A DNA stretch of 5,182 bases from Candidatus Eiseniibacteriota bacterium (GTDB taxonomy: Bacteria; Eisenbacteria; RBG-16-71-46): NCBI GenBank assembly GCA_021414165.1, contig JAIOPA010000019.1:1-5182 (forward strand), written 5' to 3'. The stretch's first letter is position 1, and each line of letters opens with the position of its first letter. Shown in pieces: positions 1-5,182 of the stretch. The position numbers and the translations under genes are program-made. The notes beneath the pieces were generated by a model that was given only the letters and a program-made list of their open reading frames with translations, did not search any database and was not told the origin of the DNA.

Positions 1-497
1 TGCGCGATCGCCTCGGTGTTGCGCGCCATGAGGTCCCACGGCCAGTCGAGGAACGTGGCCTGCACCGGCAGCGCGGTGAGCGCCGAACCCAACAACACCA
101 TCTCGAAGTCGGCGCCACGGCCGATGCCCCCGCGCAGCATGGCGAGCGGCAAGCGGGCGGCGGCCACGCGGCCGCTGCTCAGGAACAACGCCGGCGTGCG
201 CGACTCGAGCACCGAGTCGAACCACGGTCCGGGCAACGCAGCGGCATTCACCACCACGGCGTCATCGGCGGGATCGATCGCCGAGGTATCCGGCACCGGT
301 GCCGCGTGCCAACCCGCCATGGCCTCGGCACGTGCCTCGATCGAGAACAGCGGCAGGCGGCTGTAGTCCAGCCAGCGCCGCGCCAGATCCGACGCGCCAA
401 AGGCCAGCGCAGGCACGGGCAACAGATCGGTGAGCGGCCGCAACGAACGCCAGTGCTGATCCTCGTGGATGATGAGCCGGCGCTTGCTCAAGGGCAT
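1..497 (-). CDS. GlmU-like sugar nucleotidyltransferase, N-terminal part (runs off left edge)
   Basis: The minus-strand frame from the ATG at 497 is open for 165 codons to the window edge, so the C-terminus is missing. The start MPLSKRRLIIHED, then RPLTDLLPVPAL (about residues 20-31) and WPWDLMARNTEAI (about 152-164), match the alternative GlmU-like family (NTP_transf_4, PF13562). In that family an F/H-E/D-D opening, a PLT..RPV-like stretch and a conserved PWDL/IF..N..AI motif replace the LAAGxGTRM loop of classical GlmU. Known members are annotated as UDP-GlcNAc diphosphorylase / glucosamine-1-phosphate acetyltransferase and carry a C-terminal left-handed beta-helix, which here would lie beyond base 1. 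A UDP-GlcNAc-type product in the cytoplasm is inferred; the true sugar is unknown. The gene starts 9 nt after the SPOR gene stops, with a Shine-Dalgarno-like TAGGA overlapping that stop, so coupling is likely. Family assignment is fairly sure, substrate is not. Confidence 0.72.
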   Translation of the reverse strand, partial: MPLSKRRLIIHEDQHWRSLRPLTDLLPVPALAFGASDLARRWLDYSRLPLFSIEARAEAMAGWHAAPVPDTSAIDPADDAVVVNAAALPGPWFDSVLESRTPALFLSSGRVAAARLPLAMLRGGIGRGADFEMVLLGSALTALPVQATFLDWPWDLMARNTEAIA

Positions 498-504
498 GAC
501 GAGG

Positions 505-509
505 TCCTA
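505..509 (-). promoter_or_regulatory. Ribosome binding site of the GlmU-like gene
   Basis: TAGGA on the minus strand lies 7 nt before the ATG at 497. Its TAG is also the stop codon of the preceding SPOR-domain gene. This placement supports the 497 start and suggests termination-reinitiation coupling between the two genes. Confidence 0.5.
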
Positions 510-1253
510 CCGCTTCCGGCGCTTGGTGGTCACGACGGGCTTCTTCTTGGCGGGCGCATGCTTCACCGGGGCCATGGCACCGGCACCGGTGTTGACCAGG
601 AACACGCCCGCGAAGCCCGAGTCGGTCGCGCGGCGCTTGATCGCATCGGCGGCCTCGCGCGTGAGGCAGTCGCGCGTGCGCACCTTGTGCAGCGCGCCCT
701 CGGTCTCGATCGTCATGGGCACCAGCAGCAACGACTGCGCGGCATCGCGCCGCGACTCCGCCATGTCGCGCTGCTCGGGCGCAGCCACCTGCACGCGCCA
801 GCAGGCGCCATCGGCAGGTGGCGTGGCCGGACGCGCGGGGCTCTCGGCCACCGCGGGCGGGCCGCTCGGCGGCAGCGTGTCGGGCATCACCAGCCCCGGC
901 GAGGACGGCTGCGTGAGCGGCTGCGTGGGCGCAGGCACCGGCACACCGCTACTGCTCGAATCGGTCGTCGTCTCGCTCACCGGCGTGCGCAGCGAATCCG
1001 CGGCCTCGGCCGGCGCGGCGGCGCGCACACCGGCGGGCGGCGGCACCAGTTGCGACGCGGGGATCGGCTCGGGGATGCGATCGAGCACCTTGAGCGCAGC
1101 GGCCGATGGCAACGAATCGCGCACCGGCGCGGTGCGCACGGGCGCTGGACGTGGTGCCGGTGGCGTGGTCTGCGCACGCAACGGGGTGCTGCCGAGCAGC
1201 ACCAGTGCGAGCGCACATCCCAGCGTGAGCGAACGGCTACGCAAGGTCGTCAT
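507..1253 (-). CDS. Secreted SPOR-domain protein with proline-rich linker
   Basis: A 248-residue protein. Residues 1-27 look like a Sec signal peptide: basic start (RSR), hydrophobic core LTLGCALALVLL and a probable cut after PLRA. Residues 31-148 are a low-complexity Pro/Ala/Ser/Thr linker. Residues about 150-221 resemble a SPOR domain (PF05036): WRVQVAAPEQRDMAES, then HKVRTRDCLTREAADAIKRR and a closing GFAGVFLV strand. SPOR domains bind peptidoglycan with denuded glycan strands, so a periplasmic, wall-associated role is inferred. The tail (KKKPVVTTKRRKR) is strongly basic. C151 and C196 both fall in the domain and could form a disulfide. C13 is not in a good lipobox. The frame stays open upstream to 1493, but the ATG at 1253 is chosen because it begins the signal peptide, overlaps the guanylyltransferase stop as ATGA, and follows a good Shine-Dalgarno. 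Its role in this operon is unknown. Confidence 0.8.
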   Translation of the reverse strand: MTTLRSRSLTLGCALALVLLGSTPLRAQTTPPAPRPAPVRTAPVRDSLPSAAALKVLDRIPEPIPASQLVPPPAGVRAAAPAEAADSLRTPVSETTTDSSSSGVPVPAPTQPLTQPSSPGLVMPDTLPPSGPPAVAESPARPATPPADGACWRVQVAAPEQRDMAESRRDAAQSLLLVPMTIETEGALHKVRTRDCLTREAADAIKRRATDSGFAGVFLVNTGAGAMAPVKHAPAKKKPVVTTKRRKR

Positions 1254-2311
1254 GGACGTCCTTTCCGGGCGCGTACGGCTTCCGTCACGCGCCGAACCTG
1301 CTCGGAATCCTCGCGCCGGCACACCAGCGTGCCCTGCGGCGTCGTCACCACCACCATATCCTGCAATCCCATGGGCGCCGTGGGTGCGCCATCGCCCACG
1401 ATCACGCAGCGCTCGCAGTCGACCGGCACCGCGTCGCCCCACGTGACGTTCCCGCGCGCATCCACCGGCTGCCGGCGCGCCCAAGCGCTCCAACTGCCGA
1501 GATCGTCCCAGTCGAACGCCGCCTCGATCGTGACCACATTGGGCGCCACCTCGAGCACGGCATAGTCGACCGACACCGACTCGACCGTGGAGAACACCTG
1601 GCCGATCGCCGCCTCGAACGCGCGCTCATCGCCGCGCCGGAAGCTCATGCCCGCAAAGGCCTCGGCGACCGCCGGACGGCCCACCGAGAGCGCTTGCATG
1701 AACGTGCGCTTGCCCCACACGAACATGCCGCTGTTCCAGGCGTGCTGGCCACCCGCCACGTACTCCTGCGCGCGCGCCAGATCGGGCTTCTCGGTGAACC
1801 GCGCCACGCGGTGCACGCGATCGGACAATGCCGCGCCGCGCTGGATGTAACCAAAGCTCGTCTCGGGGCTCGTGGGCTTGATGCCGAACGTGACCAGCAG
1901 CGGCTCGCGCGCGGCCAACGTGAACGCGCGGTCGAAGTCGGCGACAAAGGCCGCCTCGTCATCGATCGCGTGATCGCTCGGCAGCACCGCGAACGCGTCG
2001 CTGTCGCCGAAGAACGCCGCGGCGGCGGCAATGGCCGGCGCGGTGTTGCGGCCCATGGGCTCGCCCACCACGATCGCGCCCGGACACTCGCGCTCGCAGG
2101 CCGCCACCAATGCGGCGTTCGTCATGATCACGATGCGCTCGGCCGGCATGAGCTGGAGCGCGCGCTGGAACGTGGCCGCGAGCAGCGTGCGGCCGCCCGA
2201 GGCGAGCGGCAGCAACTGCTTGGGACGCTCCGGCGTGCTCCAGGGCCAGAAGCGTTCGCCCCGGCCACCGGCCAGGATCAGCGCGCCACGCGAGGAAGTC
2301 GAGGTCGTCAT
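1250..2311 (-). CDS. manC: Mannose-1-phosphate guanylyltransferase
   Basis: A 353-residue cytoplasmic enzyme that converts mannose-1-phosphate and GTP to GDP-mannose and pyrophosphate. The family signatures are in order: nucleotide-binding LAGGRGERFWPWS (13-25) with PKQLL (30-34), GRNTAPAIA (87-95), LPSDHAI (110-116), FGIKPTSPETSFGYI (142-156), FTEKPD (172-177), WNSGMFVW (192-199), SVDYAVLE (247-254) and FDWDDLGSW (266-274). The length fits the monofunctional class; the C-terminal phosphomannose isomerase cupin of bifunctional ManC/AlgA (about 470 residues) is absent, so mannose-6-phosphate must come from another gene. The ATG at 2311 places the binding loop at the usual distance from the N-terminus, but only a weak Shine-Dalgarno is visible before it. 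It sits 43 nt after the GT4 gene and overlaps the SPOR gene by 4 nt (ATGA). GDP-mannose would feed the neighbouring glycosyltransferases directly or as a precursor of GDP-fucose or GDP-rhamnose. The family call is very secure; the symbol manC follows common usage. Confidence 0.95.
   Translation of the reverse strand: MTTSTSSRGALILAGGRGERFWPWSTPERPKQLLPLASGGRTLLAATFQRALQLMPAERIVIMTNAALVAACERECPGAIVVGEPMGRNTAPAIAAAAAFFGDSDAFAVLPSDHAIDDEAAFVADFDRAFTLAAREPLLVTFGIKPTSPETSFGYIQRGAALSDRVHRVARFTEKPDLARAQEYVAGGQHAWNSGMFVWGKRTFMQALSVGRPAVAEAFAGMSFRRGDERAFEAAIGQVFSTVESVSVDYAVLEVAPNVVTIEAAFDWDDLGSWSAWARRQPVDARGNVTWGDAVPVDCERCVIVGDGAPTAPMGLQDMVVVTTPQGTLVCRREDSEQVRRVTEAVRARKGRP
1259..1266 (-). promoter_or_regulatory. 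Ribosome binding site of the SPOR-domain gene
   Basis: GGAAAGGA on the minus strand ends 5 nt before the ATG at 1253 and lies inside the last codons of the guanylyltransferase gene. It decides the start of the SPOR gene against the longer 328-codon frame that opens at 1493. Confidence 0.6.
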
Positions 2312-2354
2312 GAGGTCACAACGAGTAGCACAGGGCCGGGGTACGCGCCATGCG
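2312..2354 (-). other. Short intergenic gap before the guanylyltransferase gene
   Basis: These 43 nt are the only real gap between complete genes in the operon. I see no hairpin plus T-run terminator and no clear -35/-10 pair. The sequence just before the downstream ATG reads TGACCTC, a poor ribosome binding site, so the downstream gene may depend on an upstream ribosome or on an open 5' region. An internal promoter cannot be excluded. Confidence 0.4.
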
Positions 2355-3464
2355 CTAGCGCTTCAACCGCGGCTTGCCCGTGAGGTCCTCGTAGAGCCGC
2401 GCGGTGGACTCCGCCACGTTGTCCCACGAGTAGTGCTGTTGGATGTGCGCCCGGGCCCGTGAACCGTAGGCCGCGACCTCCTCGGGGTGAGCAATGAGGT
2501 GCGCGAGCTTCTGCTGCAGGTCGTCCACGTTCTTGCTCTGGAACGACAGCGCGCACTCCTCGGCCACTTCCATGTTCTCGGGGATGTCGCTCACGAGCAC
2601 GCAGCGCCCGTACGACAGCGCCTCGAGCAGCGCGATCGACAAGCCTTCCATGGTGGAGGGCTGCACCACGCAATAGGCGTTGCTCCACAGCTCCTCGAGG
2701 GCTTCGCCGAACACGTAGTCGAGCAACCGGATCCGGTCACTCTCGTAGCGCTTGAGCACCGACACGTAGTCCTGCGAGAAGCTCAACCCGCCCACCAACG
2801 CCAGCTTCATGTCGGTGTCGATGCGGCTGAACGCCTCGCACAGGTAGTGCACGCCCTTCTCGGGCACCAGGCGGCCCACGAACAGCACGTACTTGCCGGG
2901 CTCGAGCCCGAGCGCGGCGAGCTTCTTGGGCGCGCGCGGCTGCGGCATGTGCGTGCCGTTCGGGATGTAGGCCGCATCCACCTTGTGCTCGTTCTTGAAG
3001 TGCTCGCGCAGCGTCTTGCTCACCACGATCGTGCGGTTCGGGAAGTGAGCGGCCGGCCCCTCACAGCGCTTCAACACCCACGAAGCCGCCTTGCCCCACT
3101 TCTCGCGCTGCCAATCGAGGCCGTGCACCGTGACCACGGTCTTGGCCCCAGTGATGCGCGGCAGCGACGCGAAGATGGCCGGCCCCAACGCATGGAAGTG
3201 CACCACGTCGTAGCGGCGCAGCATGGCCTCGGCCGTGGCCCACGTGACATGGGTCGCGGTGTCCAGATGCTTGGTGTGGATGCTCGGGCGGCGCAGCAGC
3301 CCGATGCCGTGGTACTCGCTGCCCGGCGGCGTGTAGTAGAGCCGGCAGAACACGTCCACGTCGATGCCGCGCGGCACCAATCGGCGCGCGATCTCATCGA
3401 CGTGACGCTCGATGCCACCGTAGGTAGCCGGGATGCCCTTCTGACCGATCATGGCGACGCGCAT
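2355..3464 (-). CDS. Family 4 glycosyltransferase, DUF1972/rhamnosyltransferase type
   Basis: A 369-residue GT-B fold enzyme expected on the cytoplasmic side of the membrane, transferring a sugar from a nucleotide donor to a growing polysaccharide unit. The N-terminus MRVAMIGQKGIPATYGGIER carries the motif (7-19) typical of the DUF1972 domain (PF09314) found in rhamnosyltransferase-like members of GT4. Then come HFHALGP (89-95), VTVHGLDWQREKWGK (111-125), IVVSK (146-150) and IPNGTHMP (167-174). The GT4 C-terminal half begins at VLFVGRLVPEKGVHYL (193-208) and contains the retaining E-x7-E motif EGLSIALLE (273-281) followed by YGRCVLVSDIPEN. Length is normal and the catalytic motif is intact. 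The start overlaps the stop of the upstream glycosyltransferase by 1 nt (TGATG), with GGGGAG 7 nt before it. Donor and acceptor cannot be read from the sequence; the adjacent guanylyltransferase makes a GDP-mannose-derived donor possible, whereas the DUF1972 group often uses dTDP-rhamnose. Confidence 0.9.
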   Translation of the reverse strand: MRVAMIGQKGIPATYGGIERHVDEIARRLVPRGIDVDVFCRLYYTPPGSEYHGIGLLRRPSIHTKHLDTATHVTWATAEAMLRRYDVVHFHALGPAIFASLPRITGAKTVVTVHGLDWQREKWGKAASWVLKRCEGPAAHFPNRTIVVSKTLREHFKNEHKVDAAYIPNGTHMPQPRAPKKLAALGLEPGKYVLFVGRLVPEKGVHYLCEAFSRIDTDMKLALVGGLSFSQDYVSVLKRYESDRIRLLDYVFGEALEELWSNAYCVVQPSTMEGLSIALLEALSYGRCVLVSDIPENMEVAEECALSFQSKNVDDLQQKLAHLIAHPEEVAAYGSRARAHIQQHYSWDNVAESTARLYEDLTGKPRLKR

Positions 3465-4636
3465 CAGGCGGCTCCCCGGCCACGCGCGGCCAGACGCGCC
3501 GCGAGCCGTTCACCGAGACGCGCACCGAGCGTGCCCCAGGCATAATCCGCGAGCGCCACCGGCGCGCTCTCCCCCTTGGCCGCCCAGCCAAGCGGGCGGC
3601 TTCGTAGCACGTCGGCGAAGGTGTCCATGTCGGCCAGCGTCACCGCACTCGCGAGCGGCGCATAGCCGCGCACGCCGAACGATGTGGACACGGTCGCGAG
3701 CCCCATGGCCAGATAGCCCGGCACCTTCACGTTGCTGCCTCCACCGCTCGTGACCGGGTTCAAGCCCGCATCGGCAGCGGCCAGGACCGCGCTCAGGTCC
3801 GGCGTCTCGGGCCGCGCGACCAACCAGGGTTCGCGGCGATCCATGACGCGGCGTGCGACCGCGCCCACCGCCAGCAGCACCACGCCGTCATGCGCGAGCT
3901 TCGGGCCCACGTGCTCGACCAGATACGCGAGCGCGTCATGGTTCGGCCCCCAATCGCCGCCCACGAACGCGGCCACATAGGCGTCGCCGGCAATGCCCAA
4001 CGCGGCGCGTGCGCGCGTACGCGCTTCAGTGCTCGCGGGCTGCAGCACCGTCTCGTCGTAACCGTTCGCGATCACCTCCACGTCGCGTGCGCCGTGCAGC
4101 GATGCGAGCAAGGCGGCATCTTCATCGGTGCACGCCACGGTCACGTCGCTCTCGGCGACCGCGCGGCGCTCGAGCGCGGCGAGCCGCTGGCCCCAGGCGT
4201 CACGGCCCAGCACGCGCGGCGCGATGGTGCGCCAACGCTCGGCCTCGACATTGTGCGCGTGATACACGCGCAGGCCATCGTGTGAGCCGGCGAACAACCC
4301 CGTGAGCGCGAGATCGCACATGAGCACGTCGGCGGGCCCACCCAGTACGCGGCGATACGCGTTGGCGCGCGCGCGATGGCCACCCTCGGCGGTGAACAGC
4401 GGCGCGACACGGCCACGCTCCAGCCACCACGCCACGCTCGTGTGCCACGACTTCACGCGACGCAACTCCACGCCCGCCACCGTCTCGGCGCGCGCGCCCT
4501 GCGAGCGATTGGGCACCACGCACAGTGCGCGCACCGTGGCGCGGCTCGCGAGCCCGCGCGCCAGTCCGAACAGGCGCTGCGTGGCGCCGAAGAGCGGCGG
4601 ATAGATGTCGTTGTCGCAGGCGACGTGCACGTTCAT
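3464..4636 (-). CDS. GT4-type glycosyltransferase with altered catalytic motif
   Basis: A 390-residue GT-B glycosyltransferase. The N-terminal half has the opening DNDIYPPLFGATQRLFGLARGL (about 8-29), where a donor/acceptor loop follows the first strand, then DVLMCD (103-108) and YHAHNVEAERW (125-135), a signature of a GT4 subgroup. Then come VTVACTDEDAALL (165-177), VIANGYD (188-194), AAFVGGDWGPNHDALAYL (222-239) and NPVTSGGGSNVKVPGYLA (293-310), followed by MGLATVSTSFGVRGY. Relatives usually have Glu or Asp where this protein has Gly307 (VKVPGYLA), an odd change near the nucleotide-binding and catalytic site. The open frame extends to 5119, but the ATG at 4636 is chosen: it starts the Rossmann strand, follows AGGAGG, and overlaps the upstream stop as ATGA. 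Function is probably a step of exopolysaccharide assembly; the sugar is unknown. The family call is sound, the activity uncertain. Confidence 0.87.
   Translation of the reverse strand: MNVHVACDNDIYPPLFGATQRLFGLARGLASRATVRALCVVPNRSQGARAETVAGVELRRVKSWHTSVAWWLERGRVAPLFTAEGGHRARANAYRRVLGGPADVLMCDLALTGLFAGSHDGLRVYHAHNVEAERWRTIAPRVLGRDAWGQRLAALERRAVAESDVTVACTDEDAALLASLHGARDVEVIANGYDETVLQPASTEARTRARAALGIAGDAYVAAFVGGDWGPNHDALAYLVEHVGPKLAHDGVVLLAVGAVARRVMDRREPWLVARPETPDLSAVLAAADAGLNPVTSGGGSNVKVPGYLAMGLATVSTSFGVRGYAPLASAVTLADMDTFADVLRSRPLGWAAKGESAPVALADYAWGTLGARLGERLAARLAARGRGAA
3472..3477 (-). promoter_or_regulatory. Ribosome binding site of the DUF1972-type glycosyltransferase
   Basis: GGGGAG on the minus strand lies 7 nt before the ATG at 3464, within the last codons of the upstream glycosyltransferase. 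With the TGATG overlap it supports this start and translational coupling. Confidence 0.45.
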
Positions 4637-5025
4637 GCCGCCTCCTCGACCGGGGCCGGCGCCGGCAGACCGCCGCGCACGAAGCCCACCACGGTGCCCG
4701 CGGCCATGACCGACCACGTCGTGAGCGAGTGCAGCGCGAGCCGCGCATTGCGCTTGCGCACCGACATGAGCGCGAACAACGCCAACGGGATCAGCGCCCA
4801 TACCGCGAGGGCCTGCGCGCCGCCGATCAAGAACGCGAGCGGCGCGGCCACGGCGAGCACCAGCATGGCCGCATAATGCACATTGCGCGCGAACAGCTCC
4901 GCGAAGCCCGGCCGGCCCACGTACATGCGCAGCGCCTGCCCCGGACCGAAGCACAGACCCGTGCGCCAGCGGCGGCCATACTCCGCAAAGCTCGGGCGCG
5001 GCGCGCTCCAGTGCTTCGCCGCCAA
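4633..5025 (-). CDS. C-terminal membrane part of a family 2-like glycosyltransferase, N-terminus missing
   Basis: This frame gives 130 residues if read from the TTG at 5025; no ATG is available and the frame stays open to the window edge. The segment KHWSAPRPSFAEYGRRWRTG (4-23) followed by GPGQALRMYVGRPGF (27-41) resembles the region just after the catalytic domain of membrane-associated GT2 enzymes, where an aromatic/basic stretch of the type EYxRRWxxG precedes membrane helices. Residues about 52-69 and 71-89 are hydrophobic helices ending in RKRNAR, and 101-117 is a weaker third one. No DXD, QXXRW or other GT2 catalytic motif is present. Upstream of about 5049 the frame turns into Arg/His/Gln-rich sequence that is antisense to an inverted copy of this gene's own membrane segment, so the true N-terminus is lost at that junction. 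It overlaps the next gene by ATGA. Either a broken gene or a gene cut by a chimeric join; a free-standing small membrane protein is less likely. Confidence 0.6.
   Translation of the reverse strand: MAAKHWSAPRPSFAEYGRRWRTGLCFGPGQALRMYVGRPGFAELFARNVHYAAMLVLAVAAPLAFLIGGAQALAVWALIPLALFALMSVRKRNARLALHSLTTWSVMAAGTVVGFVRGGLPAPAPVEEAA
4641..4646 (-). promoter_or_regulatory. Strong ribosome binding site deciding the 4636 start
   Basis: AGGAGG on the minus strand lies 4 nt before the ATG at 4636, a perfect core at slightly short spacing. It is embedded in the codons for the C-terminal VEEAA of the upstream gene. It favours the 390-residue product over the 551-codon open frame. Confidence 0.65.
4737..4869 (+). 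repeat. Left arm of a 133-bp imperfect inverted repeat
   Basis: This arm pairs with 5050-5182 in inverted orientation: 110 of 133 positions match by hand count, with no gaps. On the minus strand it encodes residues 53-96 of the glycosyltransferase C-terminus (AMLVLAVAAPLAFL to RKRNARL). The arms are separated by 180 bp. Confidence 0.85.
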
Positions 5026-5049
5026 CGGCGCGAGTGTGCGCAGATGAAA

Positions 5050-5182
5050 GCCATGCTGGCGCTGGCCGCCGCCGCGCCGCTCGCGTGGCGGCTGGGCGGC
5101 GCGCGCGCGCTGGCCGCATGGGCGCTCATCCCGTTCGCACTGTTCGTGCTCATGACGGTGCGCAAGCGCAACGCGCGGCTCG
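5050..5182 (-). repeat. Right arm of the inverted repeat, truncated by the window edge
   Basis: This is the reverse-complement partner of 4737-4869 and reaches the last base of the window, so the homology may continue further. Homology stops sharply at 5050, where the left arm continues with coding sequence and this side has unrelated bases. Twelve of the 23 differences are at third codon positions, which indicates protein-level divergence rather than random read error. Confidence 0.85.
5050..5182 (+). pseudogene. Plus-strand fragment of a paralogous glycosyltransferase membrane segment
   Basis: Read on the plus strand from 5050, the sequence encodes AMLALAAAAPLAWRLGG, then ARALAAWALIPFALF and VLMTVRKRNARL, running off the edge. 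By hand alignment 34 of 44 residues equal residues 53-96 of the minus-strand glycosyltransferase fragment. It is therefore a second, diverged copy of the same two-helix segment in the opposite direction. Its catalytic part should precede it, but the bases before 5050 belong to the minus-strand gene, so this copy is also headless. The ATG at 5044 is in frame but has no good ribosome binding site. Whether it is a relic, the tail of a hybrid frame (the plus frame is open for at least 130 bp upstream), or half of a chimeric contig cannot be settled here. Confidence 0.55.

Noticed and set aside
1254..1493. 80-codon N-terminal extension of the SPOR gene
   Set aside because: It lies within the guanylyltransferase in another frame and would bury the signal peptide; the ATG at 1253 has a good ribosome site.
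306..1565. Long plus-strand open frame (419 codons) antisense to the SPOR and guanylyltransferase genes
   Set aside because: Its product is Arg/His/Gln-rich with no domain, typical of the antisense of high-GC genes; the minus strand carries clear family motifs.
2487..3545. Plus-strand open frame of 352 codons opposite the DUF1972-type glycosyltransferase
   Set aside because: Composition is rich in His, Arg, Gln and Val with no motif; it mirrors the GT4 gene and crosses the junction of two genes.
4649..4672. GC-rich palindrome (GGGGCCGGCGCCGGC) as a possible terminator
   Set aside because: It lies inside coding sequence, has no T-run, and such palindromes are common by chance at this GC content.
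4637..5119. N-terminal extension of the 390-residue glycosyltransferase to 551 codons
   Set aside because: The added residues are Arg/Ala-rich and out of frame with the recognisable membrane segment of the upstream gene; the ATG at 4636 has AGGAGG and starts the conserved fold.
5044..5182. ATG at 5044 as the start of a genuine plus-strand membrane protein gene
   Set aside because: No good ribosome binding site precedes it, and homology to the paralogue begins only at 5050 in the middle of that protein, so a truncated fragment is more likely.

Overview
This is a high-GC bacterial window. Every gene I can support reads on the minus strand, apart from one short fragment at the right edge. Transcription runs from right to left, and the genes form a tightly packed operon for extracellular or surface polysaccharide synthesis. 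The first complete gene in that direction starts at 4636 and the last runs off the left edge. No RNA genes, CRISPR arrays, insertion sequences or convincing terminators are visible, and the promoter must lie outside the window. Taxonomy is an inference: very GC-rich coding, a GlmU-like nucleotidyltransferase of the NTP_transf_4 type and a gene content typical of soil-bacterium exopolysaccharide loci suggest Gemmatimonadota or a similar high-GC Gram-negative lineage. The sequence alone does not prove this.

Layout in transcription order: (1) the C-terminal membrane part of a family 2-like glycosyltransferase (4633-5025, possibly to about 5049), whose catalytic N-terminus is missing; (2) a GT4-type glycosyltransferase (3464-4636); (3) a second GT4 enzyme with the N-terminal GQKGIPATYGGIE signature of the DUF1972/rhamnosyltransferase group (2355-3464); (4) mannose-1-phosphate guanylyltransferase (1250-2311), which makes GDP-mannose; (5) a secreted or periplasmic proline-rich protein with a C-terminal SPOR domain (507-1253); (6) the N-terminal part of a GlmU-like sugar nucleotidyltransferase (497 to beyond base 1). 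Junctions are ATGA, TGATG, a 43-nt gap, ATGA and a 9-nt gap, which points to one transcript with translational coupling. Together the genes would supply activated sugars (GDP-mannose, probably UDP-GlcNAc), transfer them to a growing glycan, and add one envelope protein that may bind peptidoglycan.

The most unusual structure is at the right end. Bases 4737-4869 and 5050-5182 form an imperfect inverted repeat: 133 bp, 110 matches by hand count, no gaps. Each arm encodes the same two-helix membrane segment, one on the minus strand and one on the plus strand. Two paralogous glycosyltransferase C-termini therefore face head to head, both without catalytic domains. This is either a genuine inverted rearrangement between paralogues or a chimeric contig end. 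I see no clearly new biological system. The inverted junction, a glycosyltransferase lacking the usual acidic residue, and the SPOR gene embedded in the sugar-nucleotide operon are the points worth checking.
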